Shown one piece after another: positions 46,441-57,892 of a stretch of 64,000 nt of DNA. Below the pieces are notes generated by a model. That model saw only the letters and a program-made list of their open reading frames with translations. It was not told the origin of the DNA and did not search any database. The position numbers and the translations under genes are program-made. Positions within the stretch are counted from its first letter, which is position 1. Each line of letters begins with the position of its first letter. This DNA is from Cladorhizidae sp. MBARI D1340-BT2 (Eukaryota > Porifera > Demospongiae > Poecilosclerida > Cladorhizidae), in NCBI GenBank assembly GCA_028752905.1, contig JAQNBH010000002.1, forward strand, positions 15,977,890-16,041,889, in the 5' to 3' direction.

Positions 46441-47464
46441 AAAATTGTGACCAATGGACATACTATATGCAACTTATGTGTGTGAAGAAAATACAATTGA
46501 AGACAAAAATTCTGGCTCCACACTTAGCCACTACCTTCGTGAAGTATTCAAGGCACACTTGAAGTATTTTGAAGCTTAAAATCAGCAGAAGACATTTTTT
46601 ACGATATAAAAAGTGTTTAAGCCGAGATTTAAGCTTTGCTTTGGCTGCCGTTTTAAAATAGAGATTGCTACTACAATCCTCAGTATAGATTACACTAGGA
46701 GTTTACTTTGGAACGGTCGTATTCACTTTTCCTCACAAACTACTCAAATTGCATGCATAGCATTTGGGTTCCAACTCGGTTTGAGTTACGGTTGAGTTGT
46801 GTCTATAGCTGCCCTTTCGTTATCCCTAGTTCTATAGTGCTCTCTAGCACAAGAATTGCTCCACTAGCGAGGTGTTTGAATTGGTCACACAGGGAGGTTA
46901 TAGTATTGGGAAAATGCTTATGTAGTCACTGCTGATTATGTAGCTATTCTTTTAAACTAGGACACGAGGAAAACTGTTCGTTCTTCCGGCCCCATGTTGA
47001 ATATTATGTAGCGTTAAACTAGGCAACTCCCTGTTAGTAGGAAATGATGAGTGCAACCAATTGATTGAAAACTCAGCAATGCCTGATATAAACAGATTTT
47101 ATAGTTGTCAATCATACAGAGATGCCAATGTGGCTAGTTCTAATAGGCTGCTAGCTATAGGCACAATGACCTCTCCTCACATCTATGGTCACACAGAGAC
47201 CTGGCTAAACACAAATAGCTTGCTATGTAGGTAGTGATTAAAAAGTAACTTGGTTGGCCTCCCTGATTGAAGTCATGTGAGATTCTTAGCTAATTATTGA
47301 CAACATGCACAAATTCATGTTTGTAGTGGATTGTTGGGAAGAGCTACTACTTGTGTAATAAAAGTTTTGAGAATGCATCCAACAATTCTCCAATGTGCAA
47401 GTGATCAGCCTCAACTATGTCATACATTACCATAGGGCAATAATGCTTGATAGAACATTCTCCC

Positions 47465-47470
47465 TTTATT
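47465..47470 (-). terminator. Possible polyadenylation signal
   Basis: AATAAA on the minus strand, about 180 bp past the stop of the Cys-rich secreted protein gene. Position fits, but the word is common in AT-rich DNA. Confidence 0.35.
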
Positions 47471-47651
47471 CTCAGAGAAATCCCATGACGCATAGCTATA
47501 TAGCATAACTGACATATAACTAAACATTAAATGTTCTTAAACATATCAATATTATTACACACAATGTACAAATTCTATAAAAGAATAGTTACACTATACA
47601 AAGTCAAATCAAAGTTCTACTCTGGTCCACTTCTGCCAGTAACTAACAAAA

Positions 47652-48638
47652 TCAAGTAAAACTAAGAAAACTAGCAGCCAAAGCTAGAAGAACTATATTT
47701 CCAGCAGTACTATGAGCAGGTGGAGTTGCAGCATTGAGCGAGACCTTACACAGTCCTGGTGGTGTGATACCACACTCCTGCCAGAGAGCATTATCAGTAA
47801 TGACAGAATATTTTGATTGTCCTTTGTTCGCTTCCTTTGAAGAAGAATTGAATATATTCAAGCAGCATCCCAGGTTATTGTTTAAATCACTTAAAGAGCT
47901 TCTACAAATTGAGGAGCAACTGGTTGTCAAAGGACAGCTTGCTATGGCAATGCTTTGCATCATCATAGTTGTGTTATACACTTCTCTGCAGTTTTCCCCA
48001 TTTCTATATCTGCAGAAGTTTCGTAACAAGCGTGCGAAACCCAGACAGTTGTTTGAAAGAAATATATCTAGGTGAAGCTGTCCATTGCTGCATAATATTT
48101 CCCTTCCAATCCTGTTCACGTCTTCAATTGATGAACAAGAAGGATTCTCTGAAGAAGTTGGAATATCGAGTGATGATGGAGCGGAAGGAAAGGCCAATCC
48201 ACACTCAATAGAATTTTGTTCCAGGCTATCCCTATAATTATTCAAACAGCAACCAGATTCAGTCAAACTGTTCAAGCAAGCAGTTGAACAGCTAGTGTTC
48301 GACTGGCAGGTCGTTCGAATATCATATTCGTCAACTGATAAGCAGTATTTACCGGAACTTTGACGGCAATTCTGTTCAAAACCAATAGCATCATCTCTTC
48401 CCAGTGAGCCGCACTGGCTCCAAGCATTGATTAATTTCTGGCCAAAAGAAGGGGAACATGTTGCTGTGTTACCCAGATCGAAGCATTCTTTTGCATCGGC
48501 TTCACTTTCTTGTCTTGCAACCCTGCTCATAGGTACCACATTTTTTAAAGACGATTGATGACCAACGCTCAGTGGCAAAATCCACCCTTTAGTAACGGTA
48601 GCCAACGCACAAAATACTAGTACAACACAGATTTTCAT
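47652..48638 (-). CDS. Secreted, probably GPI-anchored Cys-rich protein
   Basis: Single uninterrupted frame on the minus strand. An upstream in-frame ATG exists at 48707, but starting at 48638 gives a clean signal peptide (MKICVVLVFCALATVTKG), so I prefer 328 residues. The mature part contains two similar cysteine modules, each with a C..SCS..C..SL pattern and a GCCLN motif about 15-30 residues before an ECG motif (about residues 50-150 and 170-300). Several N-x-S/T sites are present. The C-terminus is a short hydrophobic tail (GNIVLLALAASFLSF) after a small-residue stretch, as in GPI-anchored proteins. The family is not one I recognise; a surface protein is inferred. It has no Ig-like sequence and is unrelated in exon structure to the neighbouring Ig cluster. 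Confidence 0.75.
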   Translation of the reverse strand: MKICVVLVFCALATVTKGWILPLSVGHQSSLKNVVPMSRVARQESEADAKECFDLGNTATCSPSFGQKLINAWSQCGSLGRDDAIGFEQNCRQSSGKYCLSVDEYDIRTTCQSNTSCSTACLNSLTESGCCLNNYRDSLEQNSIECGLAFPSAPSSLDIPTSSENPSCSSIEDVNRIGREILCSNGQLHLDIFLSNNCLGFARLLRNFCRYRNGENCREVYNTTMMMQSIAIASCPLTTSCSSICRSSLSDLNNNLGCCLNIFNSSSKEANKGQSKYSVITDNALWQECGITPPGLCKVSLNAATPPAHSTAGNIVLLALAASFLSFT

Positions 48639-48719
48639 GATGTCTTTCGTATCAAGAACTCGAGAATAAAGTCGCCCAGTTCCGTTGAAACTCGGGCTGC
48701 ACTTCATTTACTGTGCATG

Positions 48720-51700
48720 CGTAGCAAACCTGCCAGCTTCCACGTGGCTGCAGTGGGAGGAGAGAGAAAAGTTGTCATGGTAGCCAGGCAGCCTGTACGA
48801 TTTTTACAGATAAAATTCTATGGAGATATGGACATGAAGAGGTGACATGTTTTCAGGTATTGAGGCCATGCCAGTAATAAATACTGGCAACACTGACAGG
48901 GTGAAACAGCAGGTGTTGTGAATAATCAGCTCTAATTTGTTGGAAGTGATGCAAATGATTTATAGACAGGCTCAACAATATCAAGATTAAATAAGCATTT
49001 GGAACATTGACATGTGAACTGAGTGGTGCAAGGAATATATTATGAAGCTCAGCCAAGTATTGTATAATCCCAATCATCATAATATTGTGAACTAGCAACA
49101 CTATGACGATGGGGGATGGACGGCAAGTGTAATAATGATGTAATTACAAAAACCTGCTCAATAATCGACTTCAAATTCTATTATGTTTAGTCTTAATATT
49201 ATTTAGAGAGTTTTATAATAAACAACATTCAGTTAAGATGTCCTGTATTTGATAATATCTCTGTTGTCCATCGCTAGGTATTTAGTGTACTTTGCAAATC
49301 ATTGACACTTATTTGTTTCTTGTGAATATAAATACATGTGAAATTGTGCAATATAGTGTCAAGAACTATTTATCACAAGATAAATGAATAAAAAATCAAC
49401 AGGAAAAAACAACACACATTCATGAGTGAGTCACCATTCATACCGCACACATAGTGAGAATTGTTGACAGCAAAAATGATTGATGATTTTTGGGATATTG
49501 ATGGTGTCAGAGGATCTGGTGCCCCACAGTATTTGGTGATACCCAGTCACCTAATTCTAGTAGCCATTGACCCCTTGGTCACTGAGTGCTAGAGTTCAGT
49601 GACTCATTATATAGGATTCTGTTAGAATTCATCTTCCCATACTAATCTGTTATCTTGTCTTGATAGAGTAGCGAACTTCAGAAGGGCGCCCTCTACTGGT
49701 CAGAGACTAGAGGCTCCACTACCAGTGTCCACTTCACACTTCTTCCACATTTTAGCTTGGTATCCTTGTCTTGACAAAGTCGTGAGCTCGAGAAGGGAGA
49801 CCTCCACCAGTCAGAGAGTAGGGGCTCCACTAGCAGTGTCCACTAGCTACTTCTTCCTGATATTAGCATGTTATCCTTGTCTTGACAAAGTAGTCAGCTT
49901 GAGAAGGAAGAGCTCTCTAAGCTCTCTAACAAGAGAGCAGGGGCTCCACTAGCAGTGTCCACTTGGTACTTCTTCCAGACTTTAGCTCAGCAATAGCTAA
50001 CTCTATGCAGAGAAGAAACCTCTTGGGAGTAGTAACAAATATCTCTAGAGACTTGTGACAGGTTCTGGCTCCACCAGCTCCTGGTATCTGTCCTACAACT
50101 TACATAATTTTCTATATCAATCCATCCATTTTCATAAAATAAATGTGAAAGAGAAGTTCCACCCAATTCACTGGAATTTTACAAGTAGCAATTTATTATG
50201 AAAATGCTTATTATTGCTAGCTAGGTTGGTGTTTATCTTACTGGACTATTGAATGAGATTGAAAATAAGACTATTCTTCTGAACAAGCTCTAATGTATAT
50301 AGAATAACTTTCTCAATAATCAACTTGCTTGACAGCCAGCTGACGGCTATATAGCAAAAATGTCTAGTGAAAAAATTCAAATTGAAGTGTATTGCTTGTT
50401 TTGGAAATGATCATAAGCTGAAATAAACCAAGCAATTGTGGATTGGCCTCTAAATATGGTCAGTATCACCAAGAGCACTATGATAATTATAGTTACCTAG
50501 ACTTGATTAGGTTCGCTATTCTAAGCTGAAGTGAACTGCTTTTTTGGAATTTCCTAATATGCATCAACCAAAGTCTTCAAAATCATTTATGGATAATAAC
50601 GTTCATTAGAACAACAAAGACATAAAATTAATGTCTTATATTACCGATATTTCCCTTGCTCTTTATAACCAAAGTATTATTCGACCCCAATGTCAATCAA
50701 TGTATAATGTTTGACCTTCATCGGTGTGAGGCATGATACTTCTGCCATGGCAATGATGAAAATTAGTGTGGTTTGCTAAGTCTTGATAATTGAGATCCAG
50801 CAACCACAGTTTGCCCAAACATTGCTAGACCTAACTTCCCACCTCCAGCTTCTCTCTGGCGGAGTATTTAGATTCATATTCACCAGTTTATCTAGCACAC
50901 AGAAATGAAACAGAGTGTAGTACTTCTTAGCAGATCTTGTAAATTCGTCAATCCCAGCGGTAAAATAGATGTAACAAATCTACAGGTATAGCCTATTTTA
51001 TGCAGTCAGTGAATTTGAATACAATTCCATAGTTCCCAGGTATATTCTCTCTAAACTTGGTGGGTAAATAAAGTTTTGTTACGACTATTTCATGATTATA
51101 AAAATTAGAACATGGACAAAAAAATTGAACCCTCTGTGCCAAAAAGTGCTTTTGATGGTTTGATAATTAAACAAGGCCTTATTATATGGTTGCTGTGCAG
51201 TGCTACTGGCCATTCCTCAAATAGAACTAGCTGCACTACCATATACTTGGACCACAAAGCAGCAATTGACTGGTCATTTTGCCATACACAACATTACATG
51301 GTGGCAAACATTAGATGGTGGCAAACATTACATGGTGGCAAACTAAACAACCATGCTCTTTTCGGGGGAGATACGTTGAAGCAAAGTGAGAAGGGAAATA
51401 TCTGGGGTATAGGATAGTGATGGCCTTGAGCAATCCTAGGGCCACGGTAGACCATAAACTGTGGTTCTTTATACAATGCACACTCTAAACAGCACCATCC
51501 AATAATATTTTATACTAAAAGTAAATGGATGGCTTGCATATTTTTTAGAATGGACTAATGCAGAGTAGAGAAAGATTTAGTCCCATGAGAAAATTGAAGA
51601 GCTAATCTCATGAGTCAGGTTTTCAAACCAGCCAAAAAATTACCCAGTATCTTAAGCCTTGTAACAAAGACCCTATATCTCAAGCCTGTCACACAAAGGC

Positions 51701-53865
51701 CAACTATCTTTAGTCGGGCTAAGATAGATCCAATCTCTCAAGCCACACTAACATGTCTCTCAAGGCAGACTAAGAAGAAACTAGCAATGGCCTCACAAGC
51801 ATATGTTACAACTGACTTTCTCCCCAAAATGTGTCGATCTACCATCTCTGTTTAGCAAAGATGAATGTAATTCCAGCAACATGCATGCATTGGCAACTAT
51901 AGTTAATAATAAGTATGGTGATACTAATTACTGTCACCTTAATGTGTTGTGAAAAATGTTGCCTTGTGACGAAGCTAGCATGCATGCACATAACTGATAT
52001 GGTTTTCAATGACTGATGTGAGACCAGCATTTCCCAGCAAGTTATCAAGGATGCCAAGACTGTATATATATAACAATGAGGATAGGGTAACATAATATTT
52101 TGGTATATATGCATGAAATATTGAGAGGCTTAACAACCAGAGTTTATCGTAATACTTAGTTGGCCAAGAGATTACTTTATTAGCAAATGTAGACAAGTGT
52201 GCACATGGTAATTAGCTCTGCATAATATTTATATATTTATAATATTTTATGCTAGTAAAGATCTGTATACCTAACTTTCTGGTACAAGTCATGCAGGAGC
52301 ATACAGCATTAATCTGCAAGATACGGGTACAGGCACATGGTGATTAGCTCTGCAATAGTAATACATGTATTTTTATGCTAGTAGTAAAGATCTGCATACC
52401 TATAAAACAATCTGCATGATACGGGAACAGAACATACAGCAAGTATTAAATGCATAAACATAGATTCATACCTAACTTTCTATAAAGCAATCTGCATGAT
52501 ACGGGCACAGAAGATACAGCAAGTGTTAAATGCATAAACATAGATGCGAATATATATTAGAGAGCCTCGAGTAGCCATATCATTTACCAAATGATGCACT
52601 GCATGTATTGTTATTCTAAGAAATGTCTAGATAGCCTAAGGATTTGTTCTCTGTATTACATTCCCAAACAGGGGTATTTCAAGTCTGGGACTCTGCGTTT
52701 ATTTTATCACACAATGTTAAATTAACAGTATATATAAAATATCTGAAATTGTTGAGTACTGAAATAAACCATGAAACACTTAGCCCCCAAACAGCAAGTT
52801 TCAAAACGGACCTTTAAGTTAGCAATTGTACCACTGTTTGAGTGTTAAAATAAACTGTATAATTATAAACTACAGTTTATTTTAGCCCGCATCCATGTAA
52901 ACGGACATTGAGGTTAGCAATTGTGTTACTGTTTGAGTGCTAAAATAAACTGTGCAACACCACAGTTTATTTAAAACTCACCCAGCAATAAAATTGTGGC
53001 ATCCAGTTTTCTAAACACACAAGCAGTATATTTTAGCTCTCAAGAAGAATTTCTGGCTTCATGTTCTTCAGACAATTTAATATCCGAGTGCTAAAATAAC
53101 TGTTGTGTCATACACTTGAAATTCATCCTTTTTGGGGTGCAGCAGAGAGGAAATTGTCAGTAAGTTTCAAGACCTTTTCCAAGAACAGCGTTAATGAGCA
53201 TTTGGTGAAGGTTTTGGCTGTAGCTCCTACCAGGCTAGAGATGGATGGCATATGATTGTACTTATATATATTATATATAGCTATAGCACACAAACATCCA
53301 TCACAGGCATATATAGATGTGCATGCCAACTGTCAAGCATGCGATAAACATTCTGCACAAAAGACATGCTTTCCTCATCACTCTTCGCCCAACTTCATGA
53401 TATAGCCAGTAGTATCCAAATGTTGGTTCTTCAGCATCTAGCATGATTTAGTATTACTATTGATCACTTGAATCTGCCATTTAGCCAAGTTTCTACTATA
53501 ATCATACCAAGATAGACCACATAACAAATTTTAGCCATGATCACTAGTTATGTTATGTATGTCAATATGACAATTGATTAATGCCATGATTTGTAATGCT
53601 TGGATTGCATATTGAAGTGTGTGAACAAAGGGGAAAAATGCAGCTGAGCCAGAAACATATCTGTCTTGTCCTTAAATGAAATAGTTCAGTAATAATTATT
53701 AATCAGTTGCACATGCATAATTATGTCATAAGCTCAGCAAGAGACTCAAACAAATCCATTCCTTTAGTGAGTGACTGGCTTTCTGTATATGACTCAGATT
53801 CAATCTATTTTGTTTTCTTCTACATTTGTTAAACTTCCCTCAACCTAGGGAAAGTTCAGAATTTG
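48720..53865. other. Intergenic, repeats but no gene recognised
   Basis: AT-rich with several low-order repeats: a three-unit repeat at about 49660-49990, a triple tggtggcaaacatt at 51297-51345, and repeated aagatctgcatacct / gatacggg blocks at 52260-52560. The frame at 51112-51417 has no recognisable content. Confidence 0.4.
49655..49990. repeat. Tandem repeat, period about 118 bp, three units
   Basis: Each unit holds atccttgtcttgacaaagt, a gagaagg segment and ggggctccactagcagtgtc. Units diverge by small indels. Confidence 0.85.
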
Positions 53866-54975
53866 TCCTTTGCAATGGAACCACGATGTCCATTGCTATC
53901 TGCTTCAAGGGCTCCTGGATCACTGGTAGAGGCACCAAGGGAGCTTTTGCTCTGTGAATTCTGTTTCCTTGTTGGCACTCTGGGCACTCCTTGCCCAGGC
54001 AGCCATGTCCTTTCTGAGTCTTGGCCAGTAGAAAGTTCTAAGAATTCGTGCCAGAGTTAGTTTCTTTCCCAGGTGTCCAGCCATTGGCACTTGGTGTGCC
54101 TTCTTGAAAATCCAAGTTCTGAAAGCTTTTGGCACAACCACTTGCATGTATCTTTCTCCCATCGTGTCCTGGCTGATTGTGTAGGAATATTTCATCCTCC
54201 GCATTGAAGTCTGAGCCCACCTTGGTGGATCCTCACAGAGTCTTCAGGTCAACGGCTAGCAGTTGCTTCCTCAACTGCTCCCATCTGATGGCTTCCAATG
54301 GGTCTGCTTTTTCCCTTGCCTGCACAAACAGCTTTCTTCCTGCCGCTTCTGTTCTCTCATTTCCAAACAGGGAGTCATCTAGTTTGTCCAGTTCAGTGTC
54401 AGTGGAAACTCCGTCCTCTTCTTCTGGTTGGTTCTCCATGGGGTTCCTTGGTGATGCTCCTGACATTGCTGAGTCCTTGGCATCTTGTCTTCCCTGAGCC
54501 TCTCTTTCCTCTTGTTGGTGCTGGGTGATCGCTCTCAGATGGGTCATCTCATACATTAAGGCCTTGAAGAAGGGTAGGTCCATCCCAAGAGCCGCAGGCA
54601 GGTTGAGCTCTTCAGCCACGAGGACCTTCTTCCTTACTTGGTGTCCATCTACCTCCAACTCAACCCAAGCCAATGGGTATTCAGTAACACTGCTTGTCCT
54701 GCATCTTCTGGAGTATGAGCTCTTTGTTGAATTTATCCAGGAGCTGGTCGACCGTGTCCACCTCTCTCTTGAACCTCCAAGCTAGTCTGGATAGCTTTGG
54801 GAGTGTTTGGGTGTAGGTCTCTCTCCCTCCTGTCTGTTCAATGTGAAGTATCTCACCACCAGCTGACCAAGTGTTGTGTCATAGAAGTTGATGAGTGTGT
54901 CTCTGGCTGTATTGAAGTCCAACTGCTTCTGCAATGATAATTCTCCAGGGCATCCTTTACTCTATGAGTCAGGAG
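53866..54975 (-). pseudogene. LTR retrotransposon fragment: gag, PR, then INT
   Basis: On the minus strand, a gag-like part near 54750-54960 (ETYTQTLPKLSRLAWRFKRE) is followed by protease-like sequence near 54575-54680 (VDGHQVRKKVLVAEELNLPA...LGMDLPFF). A charged linker follows, and then the integrase zinc-binding region (PMAGHLGKKLTLARILRTFY, frameshifted CPECQQG) and the start of the core (AMDIVVPLQ) near 53880-54110. No reverse transcriptase lies between protease and integrase. That is the order expected of an INT-early Ty3/Gypsy element, though an internal deletion would look the same. Broken by stops and frameshifts; no LTRs found. Confidence 0.65.
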
Positions 54976-55029
54976 AGGTTTGAGGTGGTCCATCCAAAAG
55001 TTTCCGAGTATCACCCATCACTCCATAAA

Positions 55030-55260
55030 CTCCTCAGAGGATGTATCAATTCATCAACAAACTCATTAGCCACATCAGTTTCATTCAATAAGTCAGTATG
55101 ATCTTTGTGTACATGCAAGATCATAAGTTTGTTCAGTCTTTTTGGTGTCATGGCATTGGAGGTATGTTTTCACCCTGTGTAATGTACTAAAACCCTTTCT
55201 GGAGAGGAATTAGTAGCTGGCACCATTACAACATCAAAACATGACAACCAATAGCCCTCT
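55030..55260 (-). pseudogene. hAT transposase C-terminal remnant
   Basis: Reading leftwards across frames: VMVPATNSSPERVL near 55200-55250 and MTPKRLNKLMILHVHKD near 55095-55150, followed by an ANEFVDE segment. This is the hAT dimerisation region. Nothing upstream is recognisable as the catalytic core. Confidence 0.75.
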
Positions 55261-55806
55261 GAGCAGTGGACAAAGAGAGCAAGTGGGCTTTGACTGTGAT
55301 GTCATCTACCTTCCAATGTTTTTGTTAAATATGAGTCTGTAAATGTCCTTCAGTATATCATCCTTACTAAATGAACTTACAAAATGAACTTACAAACTTG
55401 AGTTCTTCATCATAGCTCTTTCCTTTGCATGCCTTGTTAAGTAATTATTCCAGTTTATAATACGTTTCATATCCAGGCTGCTGAAATCGATCTATTAGGG
55501 AATTAACAATAGCCTCAAAATAAAGCTGGCAGTAGTAGTTTCATGGAACTATATACCAACTATATACAATCAGATCGACCAACGTCATAATGTTTTGGCA
55601 CCCTACACTTTCATGGAATATATGGATCTTCAACATCAAAGGATTCAGCTGCTCTGATCATTTCCCCCTATAATAAATTCTTATTAATTCGAATTGTATC
55701 AATAACTATTTTACCCACCTGCTGCTATGATACCTTTCTTTTGTAATATTTCACTAAGGTTGTCAGTATGTTAAGGGAGCACCTCAGCTAGATATGTAAA
55801 ATATAG

Positions 55807-55874
55807 AAATTATGCTGCAGTATATTGGTGGTAGGTGTAAAATTAACTACCACCAATGTACTGCAGCATAATTT
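55807..55874. repeat. Near-perfect inverted repeat (28-bp arms, 12-bp loop)
   Basis: Left arm aaattatgctgcagtatattg... and right arm pair at 27 of 28 positions, ending ggtggtag / ctaccacc. The spacer is gtgtaaaattaa. It could fold as a hairpin RNA or be the core of a tiny fold-back element. Confidence 0.9.
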
Positions 55875-56816
55875 CAGTTAAAGTAACTCCCTTTTGCAGA
55901 AATTTACTAACACTAATAGCTTCTTGCCTAAAATACATGCAATGGTGATTTGCATGCACAATAAGAGGCTATCAATGTCAATTCATTGCTGGGGGCCCCT
56001 AATTCTATGAACTGGGGGCCTTAATAAGATTACTAGAGAATGCAAGGCATTGAGTGGTGATGAAGTTGCAATGGAGAAAGTGAGAGGGGAAAAAGAGAGA
56101 GAGAATATAGTTCGAAGCACCATGGAAAAAACCCTCAAATCTTAGCATCGTTAGATTGCTTTGCTCTCGCCATTATCGTATCCTTAACATAGCTTAAGGC
56201 CTAATAGAGTACTGATTTCTACACATTGATGTTGTTGTAATGTTTGGATTGTGATATGGGAAAGAAGTCAAGAAACCAGGATTGGGTTAGGGCTTTGGCC
56301 AGGGCTAAAGAGAATTCAAAGTAGGCACTTGAGCATTGCTTTGAATCCTTTTGGCAAAATATTGAATTAAGTTTCCAAAAAATCTGTGTCGGAGCTATAT
56401 ATTCTTCCACACACTTCACCAGAGGGCTAGATAGGGCTAGGACTTTCACTTACATCATTACTTCCTAGACAACAATGGGATAGCAACAGTTGAGTTACCA
56501 TTGACCTCCATAACCCCTCGTTCTTTATGAACATGCATTTCATCTGCATTTTGAGCCTGTGGCAGAAACAATTACGCCACAAGTGGTGTCCAAATTCCCC
56601 GAGTATTACATCCACTAGGTTATTTGGCTCTGGGGTGACATATTCTTTGGGCATGCCTAACCTGTGGCAGCTTTGTGTCACACTGAAACTGGAATCAAAT
56701 GAGCAAGCAAATGTTGTATGGTAATTTATTAAAACTGGAATGTGTGATTGAAATAACCAGTAAAATGCTAACAAACAAAATACAAAGTCAAGAATGAAGC
56801 AGTAGCAGATGATATC

Positions 56817-56848
56817 CAGAGGCAGATCCAGGGTTTAGATGGAGGGGC
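56817..56848 (+). mobile_element. hAT-like terminal sequence
   Basis: CAGAGGCAGATCCAGGGTTT followed by a G-rich stretch is typical of hAT ends. It points rightwards. No matching right end was found, so only a terminus is called. Confidence 0.45.
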
Positions 56849-57892
56849 TATCGACAAGCTATGGTGAGGGGGAAGGGTCTGGGAGAGAGATGTGTCCTTC
56901 CTACGCAAAGTGTGGAAGTTTGTTGTATTTAGTGTGGCTCATAGGAAGCCACAAATTACATGAAAATTCAAGCTACTTGGAAACCAATTCAAATGTGAGA
57001 TATAACAATGTACATTACAAGTAGCTATGAGCATGTATTGTGAAAATTATTCAAGTAGCAAACATCTTGGGTGTCGACGAGCAAATTCATCTACCACCTC
57101 TTCTGGAGCAATTTTCAGGTCCCGTTGATGTACATATTCTGGCATCCAAAAAAAGCTGCAAGAAAACACTGATTTTCTCCACATATCGTAACATTGTCAA
57201 GAAAAAGGAAAATGGTCTTGCAGCTGTTCTTCGGTTATAATGGTATCCATGCCCTTTCAAAACATGCTACTCATCAGTCACTCTGAAGGTGAATTGAGAG
57301 CATTGCCAGCTTGGAATGCATCATTGGGTTTGTCAGTGTCTTTAATACTGACATCAAATTCTTCTATCACCGATCAGAAGAAAACTTCACGTTTTCACAA
57401 GCATGTGGTTCATCGTGAAGTTGATACACATGAATATATATATACTCGTGTAACTATCTTCTTCTCAACATGCACATCATGAAAATCTTCGCTACTCGAT
57501 GTCAGGTGAATAGTTTTACTCAATTGTCATGTCTCTATTCAAGAAGAAAGTACCAGTTAACTACAGCCTTCCTATATGCTATAGGCTCACTTTCAGCTAA
57601 AGTTGACAATTGCCATCAAGGGGCTAAGGAAGCAGTTAGGTCCTTTCAGAAATGTTCCTCGGCATGATATGTTGTTTCTCTCCCTCTGGCAACGTAGTTG
57701 TTTAAATAGCAGATGGTATACTATTATGGGTGCACTAAGGTCTATAATGGATGAACAATATGGAGGGAACTAGCTAGTACAATCTCCTGGGTGGGTACAT
57801 AACACACATCTTTCGACTGGAGTCTGTTGATAGCTGTTCAGTAGGCATTCATCTCACTACCCACTCGTAGTGCAGCTGACAACGCTGAGAAA

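Larger units (their letters stand above)
43311..47464. other. Intergenic; short tandem duplications only
   Basis: No supportable gene. A 126-codon minus-strand frame at 44799-45179 has no recognised motif and crosses AT-rich sequence; I leave it uncalled. Three small tandem duplications are listed separately. Confidence 0.4.
55261..57892. other. Intergenic with hairpin and a hAT-like end
   Basis: No supportable gene. It contains a 28-bp-arm hairpin (55807-55874) and a hAT-like terminus at 56817. Frames at 56427-56774 (minus) and 57040-57482 (plus) show no family motif. Confidence 0.4.

Noticed and set aside
57040..57482. Overlapping plus-strand frames that might belong to the hAT end at 56817
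   Set aside because: No hAT zinc finger, core or dimerisation motif could be read in any frame.
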